Below are positions 42,701 through 54,680 of a stretch of 56,608 bases of DNA, in pieces. Origin of the DNA: Zarea fungicola (Eukaryota > Ascomycota > Sordariomycetes > Hypocreales > Cordycipitaceae). The notes under the pieces are model-generated. The model made no database searches and had not been told where the DNA came from. It saw only the letters and a program-made list of their open reading frames with translations. Every line of letters begins with the position of its first letter. Positions within the stretch are counted from its first letter, which is position 1. The stretch covers positions 1 to 56,608 of the forward strand of contig FWCC01000349.1 of the NCBI GenBank assembly GCA_900169235.1, in the 5' to 3' direction. Position numbers and translations under genes: made by a program.

Positions 42701-43066
42701 TTCCCTACACGTGACCTCTCATGCCACAATACATATTTTCTGCCCTTGCCACATGTATAAATTAGACTCGCACCTATACCTGTCGCTCTCAGACGGTCTC
42801 TTCATCCTTGCTCTCGCTCATTTTCATCTTTCCCATTTACTTTCCTGTGCAGTTTTTTTTTCTCTTTAACAGTCAGGGCACACCGCTCAATACTTTCTGT
42901 ACTGGAATCACGATTTGGAGACCCAAGGCTCTTCACTACCAACCGGCTGATAGTTCCAAAGCCAAATTGAACGTACCATAAACCACCTGGAAAGAGCACA
43001 CGCCTGCCAAAGTGCTCTTGTGCAGACTTGGTGTTCTGCGCACCCCCCGAAAGTGACAGGCTCGAT

Positions 43067-43931
43067 ATGAATGAAGATTCAGATCCCGAGGGAGTTGAAA
43101 GTGTGGAGTTCAGGACACAAGATGACATTAGCAATAGCCCCAGTACGCGAGTCGTGGAAGGCGCTCCTCACCACAATCACAGTATCCAGGTTGCCATGGA
43201 GAGACCTCTGGACGTGTTTTCGACCGTCAGAGGACCATCCCCAACCGATAGACGTCTGCTTCGAGTTTCACACGAGCCAGCGTGGTCAAACGGGACATCA
43301 TCAGTGACGGTGATTTTCTCTACACCCTGGTCGATGCCAGCGGATTTACAATGCTTTACAACGTACGTCTCTGCTACCCGCTTCTAGTATAGAAAATGTT
43401 ATGTGTATTTTCTGACAAAGGAACAATTTGTTTGACCGCGACTGGAGCAGTTTCGATATCACGCTCGAGACTCCCGAGAATGGACCGGCTTTTGGGCAAG
43501 CTACTCGTTTTCAGGGACTGGCTGGGCGGTTACCCGGCATGGATGACTTCCTTGATTCCTCCATTCGGAATCAAAGCGACGACACCCATAGGCTAGCGGC
43601 CCTCGAGCGAGCTATAGCGTCACTAATGGACGTGAACCCACAATCAAACGCCGCGCCACCAGCCACAGAGGAAGGATTGGCGAATTTGCCACGAAACACC
43701 ATCAATGAGGATTTGCCATACGGGGGTGTCAACGCAGACTGTTTAATCTGTATCGATGCGATAAAAGTGGGCGAGGCGGCAGTTACCCTGCCATGCAAGC
43801 ACAAATTCCATGAAAAATGTGCTGTGCTCTGGCTGAAAAAGCACAATACTTGCCCGGCCTGCCGGTCTCCAATTGAAGAATCATCACAAAAAAATGCCAA
43901 TTCCCAGACACAATCACCGGCACCCCAATAA
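43067..43931 (+). CDS. RING-H2 finger protein, E3 ligase type
   Basis: Exon 1 is 43067-43362, a 58-bp intron is 43363-43420 (GTACGT donor, TTCTGAC branch, AAAG acceptor, phase 2), and exon 2 is 43421-43931; 268 residues. The RING-H2 is complete: C206-x2-C209-x14-C224-x-H226-x2-H229-x2-C232-x10-C243-x2-C246 (CLICIDAIKV, CKHKFHEKC, CPACRS). The segment before it (GMDDFLDSSI, GLANLPRNTINEDL) resembles the RNF126/BCA2-like fungal group. Those proteins usually begin with a zinc-ribbon, and none is visible here; the frame upstream of the ATG is open to a TTG at 43028, so a 5' exon may be missing. Role by family: E2-dependent ubiquitin transfer in the cytoplasm. The gene lies between the two direct repeats. 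Confidence 0.85.
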
Positions 43932-45584
43932 CAGACCCAAAATCAATACCAACACCAGAATCTGCGATAAGCAAGTAGCGCGTCACCAACACAAGGTGAT
44001 AACAGCATACCTGAGACGCAATCATTTGGATCCTCACGGCCGCCATGCCGAAACCAGACGCAACAAAATGCGGCCATGCGCTACATATCATCGCAGCACG
44101 GTGAGAGACATATATCTCGAAGTGGTTCATCTGCAAGTTGGTGTAATACATCGCGTTGGAAGCGACGCCGCTGCGCTGACCAACCAGCCCATCACAGAAC
44201 CGCCGACATACCGACTCGAACGTGGAGAACGAGCGGCCGAGTAACAACGCAGGAGCGGTAGGGGACTGCATCGCAATCGATTAGTCGGCAGAGGCGATCG
44301 TGCTGGACAGAACTATAGAACTAGACAGTCAACGGTATCATGATTTGTTGAAACGAGACATAGTACTGTAAACGAAGCCAAGGAATGATGTCAATGTAAA
44401 CCGCTCCATTTTCACCACGCCAGCAGTGGACGTCAGTTTACATCCGCGAGCAGCTTGGCGCTACCAAACGTACATCACCGTGGCCTCTCTGTACGGTGAG
44501 TGTCGGATATTGGTATGTATTAATGCTCTGGTGATCCGTGGCGCGGGTAGTTTGGCAGGAAATTGCAGTCGTCTGCAGATTGGATCAGCCCCGTCCACAA
44601 GGATCCACGACGCTGATTGGCCAGTTTCACATTGCAGTTTCCAAATCGGGTAATTTAGCGCCGCCCTACCTGGGTGAAACCATTGAGCGCAAAAAAATAG
44701 GCGCAAAAGGGTGAATTGTGGTACGTATTCATAGTTGGTACATACCAGTAGCTTAGTAGTAGCGAATACAAGGGGATTGACAGCTTGCAGTTCTGTGCTG
44801 CCTCGTGCTAGGCAACTGTAGGATTGTTTGTATGCCACTGTCACTTGCGCACGGACCGTGGCGTGCAAGTTTGCATTGATATTGAGGCTATGCTATTTAT
44901 ACTCACGCTAATTGACGGAAGACTTTTCATAAAGGCCGACTTTCAAAGGAATGGTGGAAAGCCAATCAACAACCCGACATATGAACATCTTCGCCCGTTT
45001 TATGTGCACTTGGACCAGCGCCACGGCCTGCTACGTACGGGTGGGCCTTTGGTGGCTTGCTGAAGGCCAGGTGACTCCATTCGTAGCCTCGTATCTCTTT
45101 TCCCCACTGTTTAGCGGTGCTTGGTACAGGTAGAGGCACCGACCATACAAGGTATATTTGGGCAGCAATATGGACTGGGGAGCAGTCAAGCGAGGGAAAC
45201 CTGACGCGGCCGCTGGCACAAGCGAATGACGGGCCGGGTAATGTAAAATCTGAGCAGTTGGTTAATTAGATCAGATGGCAGGCTTGTGTGCTAAGTAGTG
45301 AACCGGTCTTCTATTTTATTTACATCTGAACAGCCTGCGCAGTCCTCGGCTCTTTTACCAAGCAATCTGAATCAGCATTGGTGTTGTGCGGTATAAGTTT
45401 AAGGCGAAACCTGAGTTATATTTAGCGTTTGAGGTACTTATCTTGTACACAAGCGCATGGGGCGGCGTACCACAGCCATGCAGGGTAACCAGAATTACCA
45501 CATATAGATATTCTGACCGCATACTTGGGCTCACTCATCATCAATTATTTCGCTTTTTAATACATTTAACTAATTCGTCTAGTT
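43932..45584. other. intergenic with repeat copy B
   Basis: The plus-strand frame 43873-44244 and minus-strand frame 43783-44271 overlap the end of the RING gene and are taken as shadows. Apart from the direct repeat at 44862-45126, no gene or element is supported. Confidence 0.4.
44862..45126 (+). repeat. dispersed direct repeat, copy B
   Basis: Same orientation as copy A, about 2.4 kb downstream, on the other side of the RING-H2 gene. It is richer in T and A at variable positions, as expected if repeat-induced point mutation (C to T at CpA) acted on it. Confidence 0.75.
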
Positions 45585-46223
45585 CTAAATATCCGTATTT
45601 TGATCAACCGGTCCCCAGTTTAGCTTCTGTAGAGCCTCCTCTGCTCCTGGTTCACATGTGTAGGAGAATAACTGAATATTAACTAATTTTTGCGTAGCGC
45701 CGTCCAAAGCCGCCCTGTTCGTGAGGACGATAACATTCATAGGCTTTGGCTTCGTCCTAACACGCGTATTGTAAGCGCATTGGATGTCGTAGAGGCGCGT
45801 ACTTGTTGGTGTAAGTCCTTCGGGAACCAAGTTCCGAGTGATGGCCGATATTTGGCCTTCGTCGCGGATGTTGTAATAGCCACCAGGTGCCCTGCCATCC
45901 GGTGCATCTTGATTCTGGCTCCTGTGGTTGAGGAAGTAAATCTCCACGCCGTTGTCGTCATATTGCATGACCTTGCGCAATATGGCTCCCAGCATATTTT
46001 TTACTTCATTCCAGCTGTCACTTTTCTTCATGGACGTCGAGTCGTCAACGAGAACGACGGTTTCAGAATGTCCCAGAAAGGCATATTCGGCACCGTCGAA
46101 GGTGGTGCTAGCGACAGGTGCGATGTCCTGGTAAGATGGAGGAGGAAGACGATTAAATGGGAGAGAGGAGGGAGGAGGAACAACGGAGGAAGTTGGAGGC
46201 TTACACCTGCGGAAAACGGGCAT
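45585..46223 (-). CDS. truncated von Willebrand A domain protein
   Basis: 212 residues from ATG 46223. A Pro/Ser-rich N-terminus precedes a vWA fold with the MIDAS start D60-x-S62-x-S64 (VVLVDDSTSMKKSDSWNEVK). The family-typical VEIYFLNHRS, GGYYNIRDEG and GLTPTSTRLYDI segments follow. The next motif, usually ITDGxPxDD, is altered to VIVLTNRAALDGATQK, and about 25 residues normally found between it and the IQLFSYTCEPGAEEALQKL strand are absent. The protein ends at the position where family members read RDIVDTV. Fungal vWA proteins bind metal-dependent ligands and are often encoded near ubiquitin or kinase genes. This copy has probably lost full metal coordination. No intron. Confidence 0.75.
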   Translation of the reverse strand: MPVFRRCKPPTSSVVPPPSSLPFNRLPPPSYQDIAPVASTTFDGAEYAFLGHSETVVLVDDSTSMKKSDSWNEVKNMLGAILRKVMQYDDNGVEIYFLNHRSQNQDAPDGRAPGGYYNIRDEGQISAITRNLVPEGLTPTSTRLYDIQCAYNTRVRTKPKPMNVIVLTNRAALDGATQKLVNIQLFSYTCEPGAEEALQKLNWGPVDQNTDI

Positions 46224-49200
46224 TACGCGAGCAGGTTGGGGAAACTGCAGTCGTTTGGTTGTCTGCTTTTCTGTATCAAAGTGAAGATTATTCTCATGGA
46301 ATACTATTAAATATTTAAAAGAGTACCATAGTTAAGCTATTCCTGAACGGATGCGTACTTGGGGGTGCAATGCGACGCACCTCGGCTGATAAATGGCGGG
46401 CGACGGTACTGTCTAGTTGAGACAACATGACCGCGTCACCCTTCCTTCATAGTACAACACGCCAACCGGATAGCCCGCTCCACTGATGACCCCGCTTGTG
46501 CCCGAAGATACATTGGCCGGCTGACCTTTAGGTCATCTTGATCTGCACATGCCACCCCACAAACAAGTAGCCAAAATCACTGTGCGTCGGAGTACAACGG
46601 CGTCACTCTATACTGGAGAAGGGAGAAAGCCATTGTCGCGGCGTTGCTCAGCAAGACAGTGGGGAATATGTAACAGATACAAGTATATGCACTTGGCCAG
46701 CGACGAAGCGTGAAGGTGTATGGGTGCTCCACCAGGGCAAGTTGGAGAAAACCAGGGCGGCACAAAGAGTGGCGTTAGCTTCCCGACAAATGCCGCAACT
46801 GAGGAGGCTCCAAGAAGATATTCAATCATTTTCTCGGACGAGATGGAATATTTCCAGAAGGAATGATACGCATTGCGCAGCGGGACGCAGACCCGTCCCC
46901 ATAGCCACTAGTTAGAGACTACAAACCGTCTCTATATCTAGCGCAGCAGGGTTTTGACTGTCTTGCCGGTGGTCATGGGACCCCGCCGTTCCGTCCCCCA
47001 GCTACTGGCCACACACACATCCAACCTACAGTTTTGAACCTTGTTGGTAAGCCTTCCAAAAATGCAGCCAGATTCCAGCTGTAGGAGTCTTGCACTCTCA
47101 CGCAGCTTTACACCTGCTGGCTACAGCATGGGCGTCCATATGGAGATACTGTACGTAGATTAAACTGCATTTTGCAAGGGTGTAGTTTCATGGCTGATGG
47201 CGCAAGCAAACGAGTCATAGCGCCACGCAACAATCCTTCATTTGTGGTTGACTTGCAAAAAGGATGGACAGCAACAGAATATTGCTTCCAGCTTCCGTTT
47301 TAAAGACACGCCACCTTCAGCTCATAATTCGGGCTACTATCAGTCTTGGGAGAGCGCAGTCCGTTGCAGCCACCAAGTGGTGGAGGCAGACACACCTACA
47401 ACCCAGCAGGCCTCATATGGTCGCGTTGCTAATATAGCCCCGGTTGTTTTCTCTTTGCTCCTTCACGCAAGGGTCGGCCGTTGCCCCGCTGTGATGCCAA
47501 CGCACCCTAAGGACTACTGATTAGAATAATAATGCGTGTCTTTGGTTTGCCTATCTTTAAGGTTGCTACCCATGCAAAGTGAGGCTTGTCAGTGGGGAAA
47601 AACTCACAGGAAGGCCAGCCTCGGAACATAAGAAGTCTGTGCGTACTGTAATAGTGATCTGGGTTAAATGTATTATTGCCTATGGAGGCACTCGCCCCTG
47701 CAGATTCATACGGCTTGCCTCCCGGGACTAAGATTAACCCGTATTTTCGGTGGTGGCTGGCCTGAAAACAAGTTTCCAGTTTGCAACCCAACTACATACG
47801 AATAAAACGCCCCTGTTCTTTCAAGTTGGGTGAAAATTCAAGGATGGGCTGTAAGACATACACTTGTTTGAGAAACAGCCGCACCAGGCACCATGCAAAA
47901 TATACCGATCCGGAGCTGATGTGGTCCAAATCACGGACTGCCTTGAGAGAATTTGGGAACTTCACCCTTCATGCAATAAACAATCAAAATGACCAACCTC
48001 GTTTTTTCTCAAAAGGGCCGCTTTGTTTATTGTGTCACATTGTGACAACGATCCGGATGACGACGTTGAGACACTTGGGCTTCAAGGATTTGAACCAAGA
48101 GAGTAGCCGATTTTCTCTTCTACACCACTTACCCCGGCTTCGGCAAAAGCTTCCACAGACTTGTAACTCCTTGCAGCGATACCAACCTGCAGGAAAATAC
48201 GTTTGTAACAAAAATTAAGGATAAGATGTCGGCATCAAAAAGTCCGCAAACTGCGGCCCACACTGTTACGACCCCTTCAACAGCGCAAGGCTCCGGATTG
48301 ATTATTGAAATCGGGCGAGTTTTATTCCAAGGCGTTCCTGTGGTATGGTGAGTGCGCCATGGGGACCTCTATCCTTAGCTGCTGACAGAGGTTTAGGACG
48401 AGTAGAAACGACGAGCAGAACGCTGCCGCGTCGAGAAATTAACGGAAAGTGAAAGGCCTTTGGACGTAAGTGCGTTTATTTGGCATTACATTGAAAGACT
48501 TTTCTGCAACGGGATTTGTGACATAACTGGCAACCTCTTTACCGTTCTCCAAAGTCCCAGGCATTGTACTGCCTTAACATAAATGAGCTCAACCCTACTG
48601 CTGGCGGTGCCGCGAGTGCTCCCGTTCTAGAACCTTAAATTTCAAGGATTAGGCAGAAATTACTGTGCATGGTCTTGATGAAGAACGATGATTAAATATT
48701 GCCTACAATCGGTAGCTGCCTGGTTGCACATTGTTTGGCGACGCCCCTTCTTACTTCAACTAATACGTATCGGAGCCAAGTTACATTGCGGTGTCAACCT
48801 TATAGGGTATGCCTGAACGGCCACATCCGTTTCTATGGAGACATTCGTCTTGTTTATCTTGGATGGGACAAAGTATTGCAGTTGCTGAGTTCTCCGCGGC
48901 ACATCGAGATGGTGGAGTCGGCCACTCCGTCGCAGGTACAGCCACCTCTCAAGTTTTGCAACGGCTTACCGCTACAACTTATAAATTGACTATCATCCTT
49001 GTAACGCCATAGTCCAACGCCAGTGTAAGGGTGAATGCCCACACCATGCACCGTCTGTCGGTGCCTCACCCGTGCCTATGCACCTTGGAGAAATAGTCTT
49101 GCCTTGTTCTTCTGCTGCCAGTCCCACATTCAGGCAATCAATAAATGGACAAATCCCTGAGCATCCTGCAGGGAAGTGACCACGTCAATATGGCTCAATT

Positions 49201-49425
49201 TTTCACCCTATGTTTGGTCACCGAGGCCGGGTTCAGCTGGTGAGAGTTGGGCAACCGGTCTCAAATCCCTGGCAACGCCTCACGCACACCGCCGAATGAA
49301 ATCAGCAACTGTTCCGGCAGCAATGGGTATATATACGGCAGTGAAAGTCACCCATTGCTCAAATCTCTCCCGATTATCAGGATTTCAAAATGTCCAAGTT
49401 GTAAGCTCTCCATGAACACTCGAAA
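46224..49425. other. 3.2 kb without a supported gene
   Basis: Frames at 46608-46829 minus, 47242-47520 plus, 47507-47791 minus and 47781-48218 plus are the longest but lack domains or splice partners. The right end carries the promoter of the AAA+ gene, including a four-codon upstream ORF (ATGTCCAAGTTGTAA, 49389-49403). Confidence 0.45.
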
Positions 49426-51488
49426 ATGTCTGTCCGTCACCAGAACAACAGCTGCTGTTCCGGCCCCGTGTCAGGGGCCTTTAACACGCCGGGTATCGAT
49501 GGCACTGTCCCAAAATCCCCCCAATTCTTCAGCAAAAACAGCCGCAAGATTAAGGGTACGCAGTACAAGTTTGCATACGCAGAAGAAAGGTAATTGACGT
49601 TCAATCTCTCGTTCCAGCATCTCCAATCTAATTTGAATAAAAAATAGGCTGTGTAATTACTGCGACCAATATACCTCGAATGCAAAATTTGAAGGAGGAA
49701 AACACGCCTTTCTTTGCATCCACAGATTTGCAGATCTAGACCACGTCACCGTGTTAATTCTCCATGAAGAACTGCAGCGAACAATGCTCACCATCTGTAA
49801 AGATATTGAAGGTATCAAACTAAAAAGCGGCCTTGCCTCGGTAAGCACAGTTGTCTTCTCTGAGTTTTGTCTTGCCTAATGAACAAAGATTTCACTCCGT
49901 ATTCTTTTCCATCTTTGGGAGACCCTCGGACTTGAAACAAATGAGTTGGTCAGGGCTATGGTCTCATACCTCGAACCTCTATTCCAGAGGCTACAAAGGC
50001 GACTCGACGCCATTATCAAAACACGGATGGTTGATTACTGGTCTCTGTTCTTGCTTTATAAGCCCAATGCGTACGTCGTTGTCAATTCTGGCTCCGGACA
50101 GTTTCCTAAAATCCAGTATATGTACAACTTCGCCTCATGCGTTTACAAAGACGATAAATTCGTCATCAAAGGCTGGGTCATTGAACGGAGAGGCAAAAGG
50201 TACAAAGATATTTTCTATGCCCGGTCAGTAAACAAGTCGAACGACAAGTACCTTTTTTCAGCCCTTCGACAAAACAAAGACATCGGACTGCCACTTGAAT
50301 TCTGTGAAGACAAAGCAAAAGTGGCAACTGAGTTCATGGAGAGACCAAAACTCTTTCTCAGTCTCACGCCAGGTGAAGCCTGTGATTATAAAGGAGCAAT
50401 TCGCAAAAGAAAAGACAATGTAATGGTCGAATTTACCTACAATTGGTCTGGCCGTATCAATTTATGTGTACCAGAGGCAAGACATCAACAAGCCTGGACT
50501 ATTGACCACGGCGACAGAGTTTGGTCCAAAAAGGAACTGGAGAAGGACTCGCAATTGATGATGCTTATCTATCCCTTCGTTTTAGCAATTGTCTCAGGAC
50601 GGAATGCGGGATATCATGGTGAGAGTATCCGATTTATCGCTTCGAGATACCCACTAACAAAACAGCGGACGTCTGTCTCACGGGCTTAAAAGTGGTCGCC
50701 GCCGAAAATTTCGACAATACCGACATTCAGAAACATACTCGCTCACTTTGTGACATGATTAACGTCAAATCTGATGAAGGAAAAAATATGACTGCACTTG
50801 TATTGTAAGTTAAGTGCTCCTTTCTCTCATCAAAATTCTAATCGACGGGCAGTGGTCCAAGCGGGTCTGGAAAGACGACTATAGCGATAGAGCTTAGAAA
50901 TGAGCTCCGGGTTCCTTTAATTGAGATGGATAGTAAAGGATTGTCTGGTAAGGAGTTTAAGTTGCACTGGTCTAAGCTAGTCCAGGTTTCCCGATGCCTA
51001 AGACACTATAAGGGCATAATTCTTCTGAAGAGCGTGGATGGAATCTTTTTTCCTATGCTCGAACTGTCGGAATTAAAGTGCACAGTTCTCATCTTGTTCA
51101 CTACTTACGGTCCAACGACGGTATTGGAGGGGGAGTACATGCGTATGTATCAGCAACTCGACTTGATAGTCGAGACAAAACGTCCTCGACCGCTGGATGT
51201 ACTGACGAAGCGGCTTGGTGGGGAGGTTTCTCCCGCGATTATCAAAGATATATCGAAATCAGAGCCAGCTAGAGAAATAAAAAGTGGACATGAGGTGAGC
51301 AACGCTGTTTATTGTGTGGATAGGTCTCCGTCTAACAACGGAAATAGCTCACACGGTTGGCTGCGGTTTGCCGTCGCAATGCGTCGAAAATGACCGATGG
51401 GGAGCTCCTGAACTACGCCCATGACTGGATGAGTAGAAAACGAAACGACTCATTCATGGTTGGGGATCCTAATAGCATGTCAAACTAA
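49426..51488 (+). CDS. DUF7025-type AAA+ ATPase with altered Walker B
   Basis: Six exons: 49426-49589, 49648-49840, 49889-50618, 50666-50804, 50853-51294, 51348-51488 (introns 47-58 bp, all GT-AG, phases consistent; CTAAC or CTAAT branch points in several). 602 residues. The first 400 residues match the N-terminal region of fungal AAA+ proteins with a DUF7025 segment (ISLRILFHLWETLG, MVDYWSLFLLYKPNAYVVV, FVIKGWVIERRGKRYKDIFY). Walker A is intact at G410-T418 (GPSGSGKTT). The Walker B equivalent, normally hhhhDE, reads GIILLKSVDG at about 463-472, so both acidic residues are gone, and the sensor-1 region (LFTTYGPT) is not typical. ATP binding is likely and hydrolysis doubtful. The TAA end may be premature, because KAALALQY follows in frame. 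Confidence 0.82.
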
Positions 51489-52146
51489 AAGGCAGCCCTG
51501 GCTTTGCAGTATGTGGTGAAAGAACGGTTACTTTAATTCTGATAGTTGTCACCTCAAATAGTTCTCCCAGTTTCTCACCCATGTTTCGCGCCGGGACATG
51601 CTTACGCGGGGACTCAACATAAACGTTGTGAAACAACTAGGGACATGGATAAAAGGAAAGACCAATGGTACATTTCAGGTAATTGGTTAGCTGAAAGGGA
51701 GAAATAGTTACGGGCTAAATCACAACATCCACAAATCGTGTCTTACGGTCGGAAACACCCTCTGTTCGATTAAGTGACTTCGCTCTGGCACCAGAATCTT
51801 ATCCGCAGAGCACCGGAAAGACAGTAATCAGACCGTGAATCAAGGACAATGTGGATAATTTGATCAAATGCCCGGTTCCTTGCTTGGCTGCAACACCGAT
51901 TAGGATGTAATTTGTGAGGCCGCGGCAGCTTGAATATGTAGTTAGAAGCTTGGCTTTAACCACCCAAGCTATACACACAGGGTGTAAGGAGAGGCTGAAC
52001 AGGTAACTAAGTATTACGCAGCCGCATTTCTGATCGGACACCGCCGCATCTGAACAGACACAGCCGCACCTAACCAGCCAAGAACACCCCGCACACTGTT
52101 CTTTGGCAATCATTTTTCAACATGGCGATCGCTGTTCTTTTGAAAG
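51489..52146. other. intergenic or degraded AAA+ tail
   Basis: The frame after the AAA+ stop reads KAALALQYVVKERLL to a TAA near 51533, and another frame at about 51560-51680 reads QFLTHVSRRDMLTRGLNINV then VKQLGTWIKGKT. These may be the lost C-terminus. 51799-52113 minus is a chance-like frame. Confidence 0.35.
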
Positions 52147-52889
52147 AGATCCAGCTTTGAGCAACGTGGCCGAGATTCACCCAGTTGGTCGCAAGACCTT
52201 GATATCCAACACTCCGACTTGCGTATTGCGTTCTTCAACAACACAACTCTAATGCCTGTCGTAGTAGCTGCGCAATTCAATGCGGTTGAACTACTCCTCC
52301 ACATCTTACCACAGTGCAAAGCCACCAAGGATGCACTGGACTGGGCGTTGCAAAACGCGTGTGCTTCCGCAGCGCCTGAGGCTATCCGAATGTTGATAAA
52401 TGCAGGAGCGAATATCAATGTGACTACGAGTGGAGGCATCAGACGGTCCTACAGATCGCAAGTCGAAGACATGGACCAGTAGTCTGTCCGCCCAATCGAA
52501 AACGCAGCGATGGGTGACACGACGGAGAACACATCTTGTGACCGCGATAAAGTAATAAGAGTACTACTCGATAGGGGTGCAGAGCCTACATCGCAAAGCT
52601 TGTACCTTTCCGTCCGACTACAATCGAGCATTGACATCACAAGGACTTCAGTCGAAGGGGCCAGCAGACCTGAACTTCCAGGACGCTTACCGGACGAACA
52701 CCTCTCATGGCCGCAGTGGCATCAAAAAACGCTGATCTTGTCCGGTATTTGTGCGCGGTTAACCATAGTGATGCCTCTATTCCCAGCCGAGGGTGGCTAG
52801 CCATACACAATGGCTGCAAGGAAATTTTCAGCGAAGTTGCCGAGAGGTCCCGCGAGCTAATCACTATCACCTTTCATGACATACCGTAG
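52147..52889 (+). pseudogene. ankyrin-repeat pseudogene
   Basis: Ankyrin-type pieces in several frames. 52219-52440 reads TTLMPVVVAAQFNAVELLLH, then EAIRMLINAGANINVTTSGG. A shift near 52435 leads to HQTVLQIASRRHGP. 52540-52600 has KVIRVLLDRGAEPTSQSLYL. 52665 reads ADLNFQDAYR, and a shift there leads to TPLMAAVASKNADLVRYLCA, then SRGWLAIHNGCKEIFSEVAE. At least three frame breaks are needed and no single frame spans it. Ankyrin repeats bind proteins; this copy is very unlikely to be functional. Confidence 0.75.
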
Positions 52890-54320
52890 GTAATTGGACA
52901 TTCCATTTCGTTTGAAGGCTGTACCGGTCAACAAAATGTTACGACATTGCCCTCGGAGACAACTGGCGAAATACTTGAACTTGCGGTTCTCCAATTGAGG
53001 CCAAGAGCGGATTATTCCTCTTTTTGGACATGATTGACTACCTGTAGCAGCCATCAGGCTTCCACGGATTCGTTGCTTGATCGGCCAAGTCAACAGTAAC
53101 AGCACGTACGTTTCAATTCATCTACTGATATATGAAATCTGACAGGGAACCATACCACTCTTCTATCACCAAACTGAACACCAGCCATGGGCCAGATATA
53201 GGCGCTCTTGAAACTTAGCCTCGTCGCTGCCTCCTTCTTTTGTCCTAAGGCGTAACATGTGTTCAGAGGAACCTGCTCTTTAAATTGATTGAACGTGATA
53301 TGCAAGATGTGGGCTAGTCTACTGGTTGCAAAACCAAACATCCATCTACTGAAGATCGGCAAGTGCATTTTCATTCATCTTCTGTTTTGGGCGGAACGCC
53401 GAGACCCTGAGGACAGTATCTGGACAGGCCAGTGGTAGGATCTAGACGGGCCTTTCCAATCCACACACCGTGGTATTCTTTAATGGCATGGGTCTAGACG
53501 GATACGATGGCTTGATTTCACAAAGAGCTTGCTCCTACACCTCGGAAAATCTGGGAAATTGGCAGGATGCTCTCGGCGTTGTCATGCAGTAGCACATTGC
53601 TCCGTCATTTCTCCCGGTTTCATGCAGGTGGCCGGCGCGCATTTGCTGCCCAACCCCCGAGCATGTAAACAGTACCAAGTTCCGCTTATACCTGTCCACT
53701 CCGTCACTCTCGGAGGAACATCAGTTGGTGGACATTTCTCGCCAAAGCAAATTGGCCCCACCACGCCACTGAGCCCAAGATCATGAGACTGGACTTTGAG
53801 GTACCAGTGGCCAAGTATGCTCCTCTACAGTGGTTGAATTGTGCACACTTGTGCAGCTCTGTACAAGCCACGAGATGCCGGTCTGCATTACAATACTGGG
53901 GGTGATCCATGATTGAGAAAGACAATCACCAGCGTCCGGCTTGACACTTTTATTGCAGTAGAGACCCCATTGGACTGAGAACGATTCAAAGATCATACAA
54001 ATATAAAATGATGAGACTAGTAGACAGATATGGTTTCACTGTTCGCGGGCCAAGTTGAGGGGCCAAGTTGGAGGGTTGAGTAACAGCTTCGCTGACAGTA
54101 ATGGGCTGTATTGGCCGAGTTTTTCATGCCCTAATACCTTGCATGCCGGCGACGTCACAAGATCTCACAGTTGGGCCGATGCCGTTACCGGCATGGGCTG
54201 CCCTTCCCTCCTACGATGAATAAACTTTGCAAATATCGCTATCCTACTGCACATGTGTTGCATTTAAACGCCTTTCTTCTTTATCTTCACAACCATACAA
54301 GCTTGAATCTGCCGGCCACC
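52890..54320. other. intergenic
   Basis: No supported gene. Frames at 53090-53374 minus and 53529-53786 plus show no domain or splice context. Confidence 0.4.
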
Positions 54321-54627
54321 ATGGGTTCGGCCCGAGATCTTGATTTCGTTCCCTGCGCCGCTACGGCGAGCGGATTACTCTATACCAAGAACTCTCAAAT
54401 TTTGTATTTTCAGTTCGAAGACAAGAAGCTTCGTGTATTCTCCTGAAGTTTTGCTGCTCTCTGTGAATAGCAACAGCCGGGATAACCCTGGCAATCGGCT
54501 TGCCAGCTGCGATAGCAATAGTCGGCTTAGTATCTGCAACCTGCTAACTGGCATTGTGCTTTGTACGCATGGTCTTCGAACCCAAGTAAAGACTCTTGCG
54601 TGGATGAGTAATGAAGAAGACTGCTAG
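54321..54627 (+). pseudogene. possible WD40-protein remnant
   Basis: An ATG in a textbook Kozak context (GGCCACCATGG, 54321) opens a 41-codon frame (SGLLYTKNSQILYFQFEDKK). At about 54430 the coding character passes to the next frame, SPEVLLLSVNSNSRDNPGNR, then LASCDSNSRLSICNLLTG and TQVKTLAWMS. LAS-x-D-x-x-x-x-I-C-x-L-x-TG with a following TLAWMS fits a diverged WD40 repeat (LASGSxDxTIRIWDxxTG). Too short and broken to be certain. Confidence 0.3.
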
Positions 54628-54680
54628 AGACTGGCCGGGGAGGAAAGAATTTGACATATTATGATATTGAAAGATGTGGC

